A stretch of DNA of 64,000 nucleotides from positions 1,302,001 to 1,366,000 of the forward strand of contig NZ_CP059055.1 in the NCBI RefSeq assembly GCF_014058685.1. Reading direction: 5' to 3'. Positions within the stretch are counted from its first letter, which is position 1; the number at the start of each line of letters is the position of its first letter. Made by a program: the position numbers and the translations under genes. This DNA comes from Lactobacillus johnsonii (GTDB taxonomy: Bacteria > Bacillota > Bacilli > Lactobacillales > Lactobacillaceae). Below are positions 15,892-22,783 of this stretch, piece after piece. The notes under the pieces are model-generated. The model did not search any database and had not been told where the DNA came from. It saw nothing but the letters and a program-made list of their open reading frames with translations.

Positions 15892-16089
15892 CTAATCCTC
15901 CATTTTGTACAGTGTTAATCTTTGACTATTTTTCGGTGCGTTTCTGTGATATGCAGGTTTAGACAAGTACAGGAGAGATTGTTTCTTTTTGTGATACTTT
16001 TCAGCTAAATAATCTGCTGTACCAAGATCAATAAATGTGTCTCCTCTATACATTGCATACCACTTTGGTTTTAGCTGGGTTTTACTCAT
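15892..16089 (-). CDS. hypothetical phage protein, 65 residues
   Basis: A basic protein with YAMYRGDTFIDLGTADYLAEKY. This matches the general look of small phage proteins with an N-terminal strand pair followed by a helix. Function unknown. It overlaps the upstream gene by eight bases. Confidence 0.52.
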   Translation of the reverse strand: MSKTQLKPKWYAMYRGDTFIDLGTADYLAEKYHKKKQSLLYLSKPAYHRNAPKNSQRLTLYKMED

Positions 16090-16294
16090 TTTGACTTACC
16101 TGCCTTACTACTCCATGGAGCTTCTTAGCAACTTTTGCTGCCTCTTTCTTGTCGATAAATATCGACTTAGCATACCCAGCCGAGCGACCTGTTGTGTCTA
16201 AGATCTCAACCATGTACATATCAGGGATTGAGTACCATCGGTACTCTTTTGCGTCTTCGATAATCTTTTCCAAATTATGGTTTTCTTCAAGCAT
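16082..16294 (-). CDS. hypothetical phage protein, 70 residues
   Basis: Small soluble protein (VEILDTTGRSAGYAKSIFIDKKEAAKVAKK). Its ATG overlaps the antirepressor stop as TAATG. No recognised family. It is the first of the small ORFs downstream of the antirepressor. Confidence 0.52.
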   Translation of the reverse strand: MLEENHNLEKIIEDAKEYRWYSIPDMYMVEILDTTGRSAGYAKSIFIDKKEAAKVAKKLHGVVRQVSQNE

Positions 16295-17043
16295 TAAGCA
16301 ATGTCCTCTCTCTCGATTAGTGGTAGAACGTCATTTTCTTTAAGCACGTCGTAAATCAAGCGTCTACCTTTTTGTTTCCACGCTGTAAGTGGCTTAGCAT
16401 GATCTTTACCGTGTTTATCAGTGTAGGAATACATCTTTGTTGTTGTGTACTTTTTGCCCATATAAGCTTTATATAAGATCCATTGACCGTTAACTTTATG
16501 CTGAATTTTCATACGATTGAGTAACTTGTTAAACTCTCTAGCGCTATATCCATAATCCATAGCAATTTGTGTTGTTAGCATTGCATCAGTAGTCCCAAGA
16601 ATGACATCTAAATAGCTAGCTTTCTTGTTACTCTCTTCTAGCTGTCTACTTAGACTCTTGTTTTCAAGCTTAAGTTGCAAGTTCTCACTATGAAGAATAT
16701 CCATAGCACGTTGAATAACGTTTTGTGGATCATTCCACTTTCTTTCTAGTTCTAAGAAATACTCTCGATATAATTTTGATGTTTCTGTTCTTGCCATCAT
16801 TGCAAGTTGTTTAGCCATTGAAATTGTTAAGGCATAGTCAACAATTTCTCGTTTAGCCCCGTTTCCAACAACCGTACTTGATGTACACTTGTAAAAATCT
16901 TCGTTTTCGGTATATAAATCAAAATTATTGTCTACCCATCTGCTAAAACGACCTTTTAGCCCTAATCCTTTATACAAATCTCTAGCACTAACTAGCTGTT
17001 GGTCATTATTAACTGTCACTTTAATTAATTCACTACTCATCAT
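16294..17043 (-). CDS. phage antirepressor, AntA/AntB plus KilAC domains
   Basis: About 249 residues. The N-terminal AntA/AntB domain has VSARDLYKGLGLKGRFSRW and LTISMAKQLAMMART. A coiled linker (LHSENLQLKLENKSLSRQL) and a C-terminal KilAC-like domain (TTQIAMDYGYSAREFNKLL) follow. Such proteins counter the repressor at induction or act on early control. Start is ATG 17043 or 17040 after GGAG; a TTG frame from 17058 is less likely. It overlaps the upstream gene end. Confidence 0.85.
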   Translation of the reverse strand: MMSSELIKVTVNNDQQLVSARDLYKGLGLKGRFSRWVDNNFDLYTENEDFYKCTSSTVVGNGAKREIVDYALTISMAKQLAMMARTETSKLYREYFLELERKWNDPQNVIQRAMDILHSENLQLKLENKSLSRQLEESNKKASYLDVILGTTDAMLTTQIAMDYGYSAREFNKLLNRMKIQHKVNGQWILYKAYMGKKYTTTKMYSYTDKHGKDHAKPLTAWKQKGRRLIYDVLKENDVLPLIEREDIA

Positions 17044-17368
17044 CTTCGCCCTCTCCAAGAATGTTTAGAAGTTGTGCCTTTATAAACTCCTTGGCTACCT
17101 TTTCTCCTTCTTCGTCATCATTAAGCAACTCTTTAAATCCATCAATTACATCTTTAGTGTTTCCAAATTGTAAGGCTGTAAACAGCTGCTGCCCTATTTG
17201 GCTACTAACAATTGCATCTAAAGAATTTTGATCGACTATTTTTGATACTTCATCAATCAGCTTTAAAGCTAAATTTTCATCTCCAACTGCTACAATTCCC
17301 AAGGTCTTTCCGATAAATTTTGCTAATTCTTCGCTGATGTGTTCTGTTCCTCTTACATATTTACTCAT
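17033..17368 (-). CDS. hypothetical phage protein, 111 residues
   Basis: An acidic, helical protein (KFIGKTLGIVAVGDENLALKL, ending GEGEDDE). Function unknown. It lies three bases from the upstream 204-residue gene and overlaps the antirepressor start. Confidence 0.55.
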   Translation of the reverse strand: MSKYVRGTEHISEELAKFIGKTLGIVAVGDENLALKLIDEVSKIVDQNSLDAIVSSQIGQQLFTALQFGNTKDVIDGFKELLNDDEEGEKVAKEFIKAQLLNILGEGEDDE

Positions 17369-17371
17369 TTT

Positions 17372-17986
17372 TTAATCCTCTTCGTCCTCGTTTAGTACAA
17401 TTTTTGCAATAGCATATAAGGCAATATCAGCTGGGTTAACGCCTAATTCTTTAATAAGATAACCTGCCACATTATTTCCTGCTTCATTCAAATACCGTTC
17501 AGCATTGTCTTTCTCATCAAACTTGTTAGCGGTATTCGCCTTAGCTATATCAGTTAATGTTTCTAGTAACAAGCCAACATTCTTCGGCTTTTCAGTAGCT
17601 TTATCTTTTTTGTCCTTTAGATTAGCAACAGCATCCTTTACCGCTTTAGCCCTTATTTTCAAAGTTAATGCTGTAGCCTTAAGAGCATCAATACACTCTT
17701 CTTTGTCAATCTCTCCTGATGGTGCGCTAGCAGTATCAAATCCAACCCACCATTCGCCGTCAATGCTTAAATTACCAGCATAGGTAACACCGTATGGAAA
17801 ATTGGAAAATTCATCTAATCTATCAAAGTAATCTTCGTTTCGATTGTTAACTTGAGCGATCCATTCAGCAGGATCATCAAGCGGGTAAAGTTGGATATAT
17901 CCTGTATAGTAAGTCCAAGGCTTAGTATGTTTAAAAACCATAATTCTTCTTCCGCTTACAACTTCGTTAAAAACAACATCTTTCAT
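17372..17986 (-). CDS. hypothetical phage protein, 204 residues
   Basis: Two parts. An N-terminal beta-rich region has several Trp and Tyr (PWTYYTGYIQLYPLDDPAEW, IDGEWWVGFDTA). A C-terminal helical Lys/Ala-rich region (residues about 100-204) ends in an acidic tail. No domain recognised. It lies between the HTH-zinc gene and the antirepressor in the early operon. Confidence 0.55.
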   Translation of the reverse strand: MKDVVFNEVVSGRRIMVFKHTKPWTYYTGYIQLYPLDDPAEWIAQVNNRNEDYFDRLDEFSNFPYGVTYAGNLSIDGEWWVGFDTASAPSGEIDKEECIDALKATALTLKIRAKAVKDAVANLKDKKDKATEKPKNVGLLLETLTDIAKANTANKFDEKDNAERYLNEAGNNVAGYLIKELGVNPADIALYAIAKIVLNEDEED

Positions 17987-18006
17987 GATTTACTCCTCTA
18001 ATCTTC

Positions 18007-18324
18007 TTAATTAGCTTTTGAAATTGATAAATAAAATTCTTTACAAAATGGGCAGCAGTTAACTTTATCGGCATCTTGTGACGAAATTCTAAATACTTTG
18101 TGGCATTCCAAGCATTCAGCTTGATACCAAATCTGATCCAGTCCTTGCAAGTAAGGCACTGATACGTTGAAATAATCTGCCAACTTCTGCCATGTATTTA
18201 ATTTTGGCTCAGTCGTTCCGTTCTCGTAATTACTGAATGTTCCACGATTGATCCCTGTTTGTATTTGAACATCATCAAGCGTCAAGTTTCTTTTTTCTCG
18301 TAATTCCTTTATTCGGTTTTGCAT
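18007..18324 (-). CDS. XRE-type HTH protein with C-terminal zinc ribbon
   Basis: 105 residues. Residues 4-60 form a Cro/C1-type helix-turn-helix (LTLDDVQIQTGINRGTFSNYENG). Residues 68-98 have paired cysteines (CLEC and CCPFC) likely to bind zinc. It is probably a DNA-binding regulator, with the zinc ribbon aiding DNA or protein contact (inference). It lies five bases from the replication gene, so it may control replication genes. Confidence 0.7.
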   Translation of the reverse strand: MQNRIKELREKRNLTLDDVQIQTGINRGTFSNYENGTTEPKLNTWQKLADYFNVSVPYLQGLDQIWYQAECLECHKVFRISSQDADKVNCCPFCKEFYLSISKAN

Positions 18325-18329
18325 GGTGG

Positions 18330-19073
18330 TTACCCTTCTTTGATCGATACATTGTTAGGCTCTATATTGCTTATACATTTAATTAGATAACCAATTGGAT
18401 AATCTATAGCTCCAAATAAAGTTTTATCAACTGCTTTATGCAAAGAAGCTAATGGTTTTCCTCTAACTACTTGTGTTAATAGTATTCGTTCATGGTTAGT
18501 TATTTTGGGCATATCTACTCGATATTTTCTAGATTGAAATTCATAATAATTCAATAATTCATTTACGATTAAGGAATAATCTGTTTTTTGGTCGTCCCTT
18601 ATCTCTCTCTCTTTATTTATACTTGTATTATTAATACTTGTATTATTCTCTTTAAACTTTTCTTTAATAGGGTGTTTAAAGTTTTCTTTAATACCCTCTT
18701 GTTCTTTTCTTGAATAGGTATTGTCTTTTTCTTTAATAGGGGTATTATCTTTTTCTTTAACAGGAGTATCCTTATTTTCTTTAACGGGTTCAGCAACTGG
18801 ATATAATTTTCTACCGATGATTTGGCTACCATCTTTTTCGAGATAGACTTTCAAATATCCTCTTTCTTTCAAGTGATTAATCCAGTTTGAAATAGTTGTC
18901 TTTGATTTGCCGTATAAATTAGCAAAGTAATTATTAGTAGCTGTGCAGTATCCGCTCTTATTAGCTAATGCTGTAATCTCACTAAATAATAGCTTTTCGT
19001 TAGCTTTTAGCTTTCTGTCGTATCTCACATTGGCTGTGAGAATTGAGTAGTAATTAGGCTGTTCATTATTCAT
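18330..19073 (-). CDS. phage replication initiator-like protein with internal repeats
   Basis: 247 residues. The N-terminus resembles winged-helix phage replication initiators (YYSILTANVRYDRKLKANEKLLFSEI and KSKTTISNWINHLKERGYL). The middle is a low-complexity repeat of KEKDNTPI-like octamers followed by NNTSI repeats. The C-terminal domain resembles DnaD/DnaB-like initiator tails. The repeat-encoding DNA probably doubles as the phage origin. It follows the ERF gene by 13 bases. Confidence 0.7.
   Translation of the reverse strand: MNNEQPNYYSILTANVRYDRKLKANEKLLFSEITALANKSGYCTATNNYFANLYGKSKTTISNWINHLKERGYLKVYLEKDGSQIIGRKLYPVAEPVKENKDTPVKEKDNTPIKEKDNTYSRKEQEGIKENFKHPIKEKFKENNTSINNTSINKEREIRDDQKTDYSLIVNELLNYYEFQSRKYRVDMPKITNHERILLTQVVRGKPLASLHKAVDKTLFGAIDYPIGYLIKCISNIEPNNVSIKEG
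18619..18648. repeat. 15-bp tandem duplication in the replication gene
   Basis: The 15-base unit ATACTTGTATTATTA (plus strand) occurs twice in tandem and encodes a repeated Asn-Asn-Thr-Ser-Ile. It lies on the low-complexity linker beside the 24-bp repeats. Confidence 0.65.
18658..18788. repeat. 24-bp tandem repeats, putative phage origin
   Basis: On the plus strand the unit CTTTAAYAGGRGTAT... recurs at 18731, 18755 and 18779 (exactly 24 bp apart). A diverged copy lies at 18709, and related TTTTCTTTAA motifs at 18658 and 18682. Iteron-like repeats inside an initiator gene are a known layout for origins in temperate phages of Gram-positives. Origin function here is inferred. Confidence 0.6.
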
Positions 19074-19086
19074 GATTTCTCACTTT

Positions 19087-19845
19087 CTAGGACAATGCCT
19101 TTTCAATCTCTGCTTCTACTTCTGGATCTTTTGCGTAATCAGGAACTTTGCTTTCTTTTTTCTTATTAGCTGCTATAGCCATTGCTGTGAATTGCCTTAC
19201 GGCTTCACCATCAGCAGACTCTTCTTCTAATTTTTGATGCCACCATTCGATTGGTACACTGGTTTTAGCATTTAGTCCCATCTTTTTCTGTTTATCGCAT
19301 TCGGTATAAATAGTTACTAGAAACCTCTTTTTTCCGTTGTAGTTAGCCTGATACTCATATAGTTGATTTCTCGTCATTTTTTTGGGTTTACTCGGTGTTG
19401 ATTGTCGCCGTGCTGGCTTTTGATTTTGAACAGCTTGCTGTTGATTCCTTTGATATCCATTGCTATCAGTATCTTGGGTATCATCAATTAAGAATAACTT
19501 GGCTAAGGCGTATTTAACTGCATAAGAACTTGTAGCCCCTGATATTTGACTATCGTCCATTCCTTTTTTGTTCTGGGCTTCTCTTGCCCAGCCTTGAACC
19601 TTAACTTCTTGCTCTTGATCCTTATAGCGAGCGGTTTCAACAAAATAAATCCGATCTCCAACCATTCGTACATCTTCATCGATGGTTAATGTTGCTCCAT
19701 ACTTAGCAAGTAGTGGCTTTAGAGCTTGTTCAATATCCTCAGCATTTCGATACTTATAATGACCAAAGCTGTTATACTGGCTCTTTGGCGCTTTTAATTC
19801 ATTTTGAATTTGAGTTAAAATTGGAACTTTTACTTTTTCTGTCAT
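19087..19845 (-). CDS. ERF-family single-strand annealing protein
   Basis: 252 residues. The core has LKAPKSQYNSFGHYKYRNAEDI, then QEVKVQGWAREAQNKKGMDDSQISGATSSYA, characteristic of phage ERF recombinases. These anneal single-stranded DNA during phage recombination. The C-terminus is a variable linker and helical tail. It lies between a coiled-coil ORF and the replication initiator. Confidence 0.88.
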   Translation of the reverse strand: MTEKVKVPILTQIQNELKAPKSQYNSFGHYKYRNAEDIEQALKPLLAKYGATLTIDEDVRMVGDRIYFVETARYKDQEQEVKVQGWAREAQNKKGMDDSQISGATSSYAVKYALAKLFLIDDTQDTDSNGYQRNQQQAVQNQKPARRQSTPSKPKKMTRNQLYEYQANYNGKKRFLVTIYTECDKQKKMGLNAKTSVPIEWWHQKLEEESADGEAVRQFTAMAIAANKKKESKVPDYAKDPEVEAEIEKALS

Positions 19846-19850
19846 GGTGG

Positions 19851-20210
19851 TTACTCCTTAGGCTTCTTACTCAATTCGGATAACTTTTGTTTTAATTCAG
19901 CGTTTTCTTGAAGTGCTTTTTTAAGTTCAATAGCTAAATTGGGGTTCTGAGACTCTTCTTGTTTAATAATTTCTTGACGTGCGTCTTCTGCTATTTCTCT
20001 TAAATAGTTAATTTCCGCTCCTAAACTTCCTCCGGGAAAACTATCATCAATTTTTGGTTTTAAACTGTTAATCCAGTTAATACTTTGCTGATATGATCTA
20101 TGTTTTAAAGCTTCAGCAACGATCTTCTTAGTCCAATCACTGGCTTCTTTCTCCAGTTTGTATTGCCACGTCTTGTATTTTTTCTCGAACTCTGCATGTT
20201 TACTAGCCAT
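19851..20210 (-). CDS. hypothetical helical phage protein, 119 residues
   Basis: Mostly helical and charged, ending in a coiled coil (IELKKALQENAELKQKLSELSKK). Five bases upstream of the ERF start, so it is probably a recombination partner by position only. No domain recognised. Confidence 0.55.
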   Translation of the reverse strand: MASKHAEFEKKYKTWQYKLEKEASDWTKKIVAEALKHRSYQQSINWINSLKPKIDDSFPGGSLGAEINYLREIAEDARQEIIKQEESQNPNLAIELKKALQENAELKQKLSELSKKPKE

Positions 20211-20536
20211 CAGTAGTTGCCCTCCATACCGCCGAAGTAATCCATAACTTGCTCTTCCCAGAGGTCATCGTATTGGTCAACAGTAGCTAGATATTCTATT
20301 ACTTCTTTTTTGTCCCAATCCGTTTTTTCAACAAAGTTATCAATACCCATCTCAAAAATTTGTGTAGTAATAAAGTGCTTAAAGTTGTAATAATCACAAC
20401 TGCTGTCGCCGATTGTTACTAAGAACTGTCCTTCAAATGCTGAACTGATACCTTGTTCGGCTAACTTTCTTTGTTCTTCCAGCAGTCGTTGCTCTCTAAA
20501 AGTTCTTGCTTGTTCTTGTGTCATAATCTCAATCAT
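20210..20536 (-). CDS. hypothetical phage protein, 108 residues
   Basis: A helical Glu/Gln-rich start (EQARTFREQRLLEEQRKLAEQG) is followed by an acidic, aromatic C-terminal half. Function unknown. An internal ATG five codons later is an alternative start. It overlaps the downstream ORF by one base. Confidence 0.55.
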   Translation of the reverse strand: MIEIMTQEQARTFREQRLLEEQRKLAEQGISSAFEGQFLVTIGDSSCDYYNFKHFITTQIFEMGIDNFVEKTDWDKKEVIEYLATVDQYDDLWEEQVMDYFGGMEGNY

Positions 20537-20580
20537 TGTGGTAAAATACTCCTTAGAAATTTAATTTATAAACCTTTGAA

Positions 20581-20733
20581 TTAGTCGTTCCCGATTGCAG
20601 TCGGTAACGGCTTTTTTTGTGTCATTAATGCAATTTGGAATTGCTTATCGTACTCATCAGCAACTAATGGTGACTTATCTTGCTTAGCGAAAAATGCGTT
20701 GCTATTACTGATTAATCTTGCTTCTAATGTCAT
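20581..20733 (-). CDS. hypothetical phage protein, 50 residues
   Basis: ATG 20733 follows a strong AAGGAGGTGAG site. The product begins MTLEARLISNSNAFF and is soluble. A longer frame running to 20841 covers the next gene and has no ribosome site; it is rejected. Function unknown. Confidence 0.55.
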   Translation of the reverse strand: MTLEARLISNSNAFFAKQDKSPLVADEYDKQFQIALMTQKKPLPTAIGND

Positions 20734-20747
20734 CTTTCTCACCTCCT

Positions 20748-20858
20748 TTAAAGGAATATTCTCCAGAAGTAATAGCCCAACATAGTGATACATATAATTC
20801 CTGCTGCAATTACTTCTGAGCAAACAATTGCAACTAGCCAATCTGTCTTACGCTTCAT
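20748..20858 (-). CDS. 36-residue single-span membrane peptide
   Basis: ATG 20858 lies inside the end of the upstream 97-residue gene (11-base overlap). The peptide has a basic start (MKRKTDW), then one hydrophobic span with two cysteines, ending in FWRIFL. Function unknown; it is the longest of the three tiny early-region membrane peptides. Confidence 0.5.
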   Translation of the reverse strand: MKRKTDWLVAIVCSEVIAAGIICITMLGYYFWRIFL

Positions 20859-21141
20859 TCCAGTAATCTCCAATCGTTACTAAATCCGCAAGTGCTGCGT
20901 TAATTTGCTTCTGTTGTTCCTTAGTGCCTATCTTCTTAAACATTTCTGCTAATTGAATGACACTTTCCAATGTATTACCTAGATAAGCAATTTCAGCCGA
21001 TCCATTTTTGTTAACAACAATTTGTTCATTTTTAATGCCAATTTGATACTCGGCATCTTTCTTCAACTCGAACACTCCTCTTGATAGCAATTGTCTAATT
21101 ACGTCAGAAGTTGTAACTTTAATCATTTTTCTATCTCCCAT
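20848..21141 (-). CDS. hypothetical phage protein, 97 residues
   Basis: Soluble helical protein (VIRQLLSRGVFELKKDAEYQI and AEMFKKIGTKEQQKQINAAL). Start is 21141, or an in-frame ATG at about 21126 (MIKVTTSDV). No recognised family. Confidence 0.52.
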   Translation of the reverse strand: MGDRKMIKVTTSDVIRQLLSRGVFELKKDAEYQIGIKNEQIVVNKNGSAEIAYLGNTLESVIQLAEMFKKIGTKEQQKQINAALADLVTIGDYWNEA

Positions 21142-21466
21142 AATCTTTTTTTATGCTTGCATTCCAATCAATGCGGTGGTAATTTTCTTCGATCCACTTC
21201 TTAGCATCTTTTCTAAAGATGATTGTTTTCTTACCGTTGTGTGGGTTAACTACAAAACCGCCATTTTCGAAATCAATTTCCTTTTCAAATCGATCAAAAA
21301 TATATATTCTTACCCACTCTTGACCCTTACCTCCGCAATACTTTTTTCGGAACTCATCAATATTGATTGTTGCGCCCTCTGCTTCTTCCTTTTCCTTATC
21401 AAATAAAGCTTTGATAATTGGTTTAAAGATAACTATGAGAGCATCTTTGTTAATTAGCTCAGGCAT
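21131..21466 (-). CDS. DUF771-like phage protein
   Basis: 111 residues with FRKKYCGGKGQEWVRIYIFDRFE, GGFVVNPHNGKKTIIFRKDA and WIEENYHRIDW. This pattern is shared by DUF771 proteins in early regions of Lactobacillales phages. Function unknown, possibly DNA binding. It lies after the Cro-like gene in the early operon. Confidence 0.7.
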   Translation of the reverse strand: MPELINKDALIVIFKPIIKALFDKEKEEAEGATINIDEFRKKYCGGKGQEWVRIYIFDRFEKEIDFENGGFVVNPHNGKKTIIFRKDAKKWIEENYHRIDWNASIKKDYGR

Positions 21467-21550
21467 CTAATCACCCATATCTCTCTTAATCCTCAGCATG
21501 TTCAAGTTCAAATTAGATTTTCATTTTCTTGTATCTCCTCTACTTGTTTC

Positions 21551-21775
21551 CTAAATCTTGTAACTTTTATTTAAAAAAATGGAAGGTGAAATATTTAGAG
21601 CATCTGCTACACCAAAAGCAAACTCAGCTGTAAAACGTAATGTTCCATTCAAATATCCAGTTAAATTAGATGGCGACATATTCATCTTTCTAGCAAGATA
21701 ACTTTTCTTAATTCCATGTTCTTTTAGATATTGATCTAAAATTTGGGCGCTATTCTCCTTAGTAAGACTTGGCAT
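21551..21775 (-). CDS. Cro-like HTH repressor
   Basis: 74 residues, essentially one XRE-type helix-turn-helix (IKKSYLARKMNMSPSNLTGYLNG). First gene of the leftward early operon, divergent from the CI-like gene. The intervening region holds three related palindromic operators. It should repress the lysogenic promoter during lytic growth, as Cro does in comparable phages. Confidence 0.82.
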   Translation of the reverse strand: MPSLTKENSAQILDQYLKEHGIKKSYLARKMNMSPSNLTGYLNGTLRFTAEFAFGVADALNISPSIFLNKSYKI

Positions 21776-21791
21776 GTTTTCCCTCCTTTCA

Positions 21792-21810
21792 GTTACAAAT
21801 ATCTTGTAAC
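21792..21810. promoter_or_regulatory. operator O1 of the lysogeny switch
   Basis: Perfect palindrome GTTACAA - ATATC - TTGTAAC, 19 bp. It lies in the leader of the Cro-like gene. Same motif as the sites centred at 21836 and 21879. Confidence 0.82.
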
Positions 21811-21826
21811 TTTATACTTATATAAT

Positions 21827-21845
21827 ACTACATATTTTTTGTAAA
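21827..21845. promoter_or_regulatory. operator O2, weaker copy, at the divergent promoters
   Basis: ACTACAT - ATTTT - TTGTAAA keeps the right half-site and four of seven left positions of the O1 motif. It overlaps TTTACA (minus) and TTGTAA (plus), plausible -35 elements of the two divergent promoters. Confidence 0.55.
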
Positions 21846-21869
21846 AATATTTTAAAAATATAAAATTAA

Positions 21870-21888
21870 GTTACAATATAATTGTAAT
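21870..21888. promoter_or_regulatory. operator O3 next to the CI-like start
   Basis: GTTACAA - TATAA - TTGTAAT, one base off a perfect palindrome with the O1 spacing. It lies 22 bases before the CI-like start codon, suited to autoregulation. Confidence 0.78.
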
Positions 21889-21909
21889 TTGATTGAGGAG
21901 GTCAAAAAT

Positions 21910-22266
21910 ATGACCGATTTTAGTGATAAATTAAAACAGCTTAGAGAAGGCAAAGGCTGGAGTAAAACTAATGTTGCTAAACATTTAGGCATTGGACTTT
22001 CAACTTATGCTAATTGGGAATATGGCATTAGTGAGCCTGATATTCAAACTATTAATCAAATAGCTACTCTGTATGATGTATCTAATGGATACTTAATGGG
22101 TAATGACAACAGTGGAAATGAAGAAAATGAAACTAAATCAGTTGACTTAGAAAAAGACCCTGTCGTACTTAGCTACGGTGGTCGTCCTGTTTCAGATGAA
22201 GATATGGATATTATCAAGGCTATCCTTGAAAGACATAAGAATGATGGAGACGTTCACTACGAGTAA
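21910..22266 (+). CDS. CI-like phage repressor
   Basis: 118 residues. The N-terminal XRE helix-turn-helix (WSKTNVAKHLGIGLSTYANWEYG) is followed by a short acidic C-terminal region. There is no peptidase domain, so inactivation is probably by the ImmA-type protease encoded next. ATG 21910 follows GAGGAGG. It maintains lysogeny through the three palindromes upstream (inference from layout). Confidence 0.85.
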   Translation: MTDFSDKLKQLREGKGWSKTNVAKHLGIGLSTYANWEYGISEPDIQTINQIATLYDVSNGYLMGNDNSGNEENETKSVDLEKDPVVLSYGGRPVSDEDMDIIKAILERHKNDGDVHYE

Positions 22267-22268
22267 CT

Positions 22269-22721
22269 ATGTATAATAATGATTTACTACTATATATATG
22301 TCATTTGATTGAGGATCATAACCTCGGTGTTATACTTTCTCGCTTAGACGACAGACATTTCCGCTCTAGGTATCTTCCGCAAAAGAAGCTTATCATTGTC
22401 AATACAAACTGGTGGAATCCACCAGAAGTGCCGTTTATGGCTGCGCATGAACTCGGACATTGCATTAATGGCGATACAGGTGTTATGTACTATGCCCATG
22501 ATTATGACTGGCAAGAACATGATGCCTTTAACCGAAACGATGACGCATTCAAGGAAGATCAAGCTGATTTATATGGATTAAATCTCATCTGGGATTATGC
22601 TTCTTCCCAAGGGTACACCTGCGAAGACCCTGGAGAGTTCATGCTACAGTTCGGGATTCCGGAAAGATTGAAAAAAGTCGTTGCCAAAAAATTTGAAAAC
22701 AGCAATGATTTACTATTTTAG
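22269..22721 (+). CDS. ImmA/IrrE-family metallopeptidase
   Basis: 150 residues with the zinc protease motif AAHELGHCIN (HExxH) and a downstream EDQADLYGL helix supplying further ligands. In ICEBs1, ImmA cleaves the repressor ImmR after an inducing signal. Here it starts two bases after the CI-like stop, so the pair probably forms the same kind of switch. Confidence 0.88.
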   Translation: MYNNDLLLYICHLIEDHNLGVILSRLDDRHFRSRYLPQKKLIIVNTNWWNPPEVPFMAAHELGHCINGDTGVMYYAHDYDWQEHDAFNRNDDAFKEDQADLYGLNLIWDYASSQGYTCEDPGEFMLQFGIPERLKKVVAKKFENSNDLLF

Positions 22722-22783
22722 GCGATTTTATGAACAAAAAGTAAAAAAGAAACTTCAAAAACATATTGATGAGGAAAATAAGA

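Noticed and set aside
18658-18788. Repeat array that could suggest CRISPR
   Set aside because: Repeats are directly adjacent without unique spacers, keep a protein reading frame and lie inside the replication gene; no cas genes nearby.
20734-20841. N-terminal extension of the 50-residue phage ORF
   Set aside because: It overlaps a membrane peptide in another frame and lacks a ribosome site, while a strong AAGGAGGTGAG precedes the internal ATG at 20733.
22344-22581. ORFs overlapping the ImmA-type gene in other frames
   Set aside because: The ImmA-type frame has an HExxH motif and coupled start; the others have no recognisable features.
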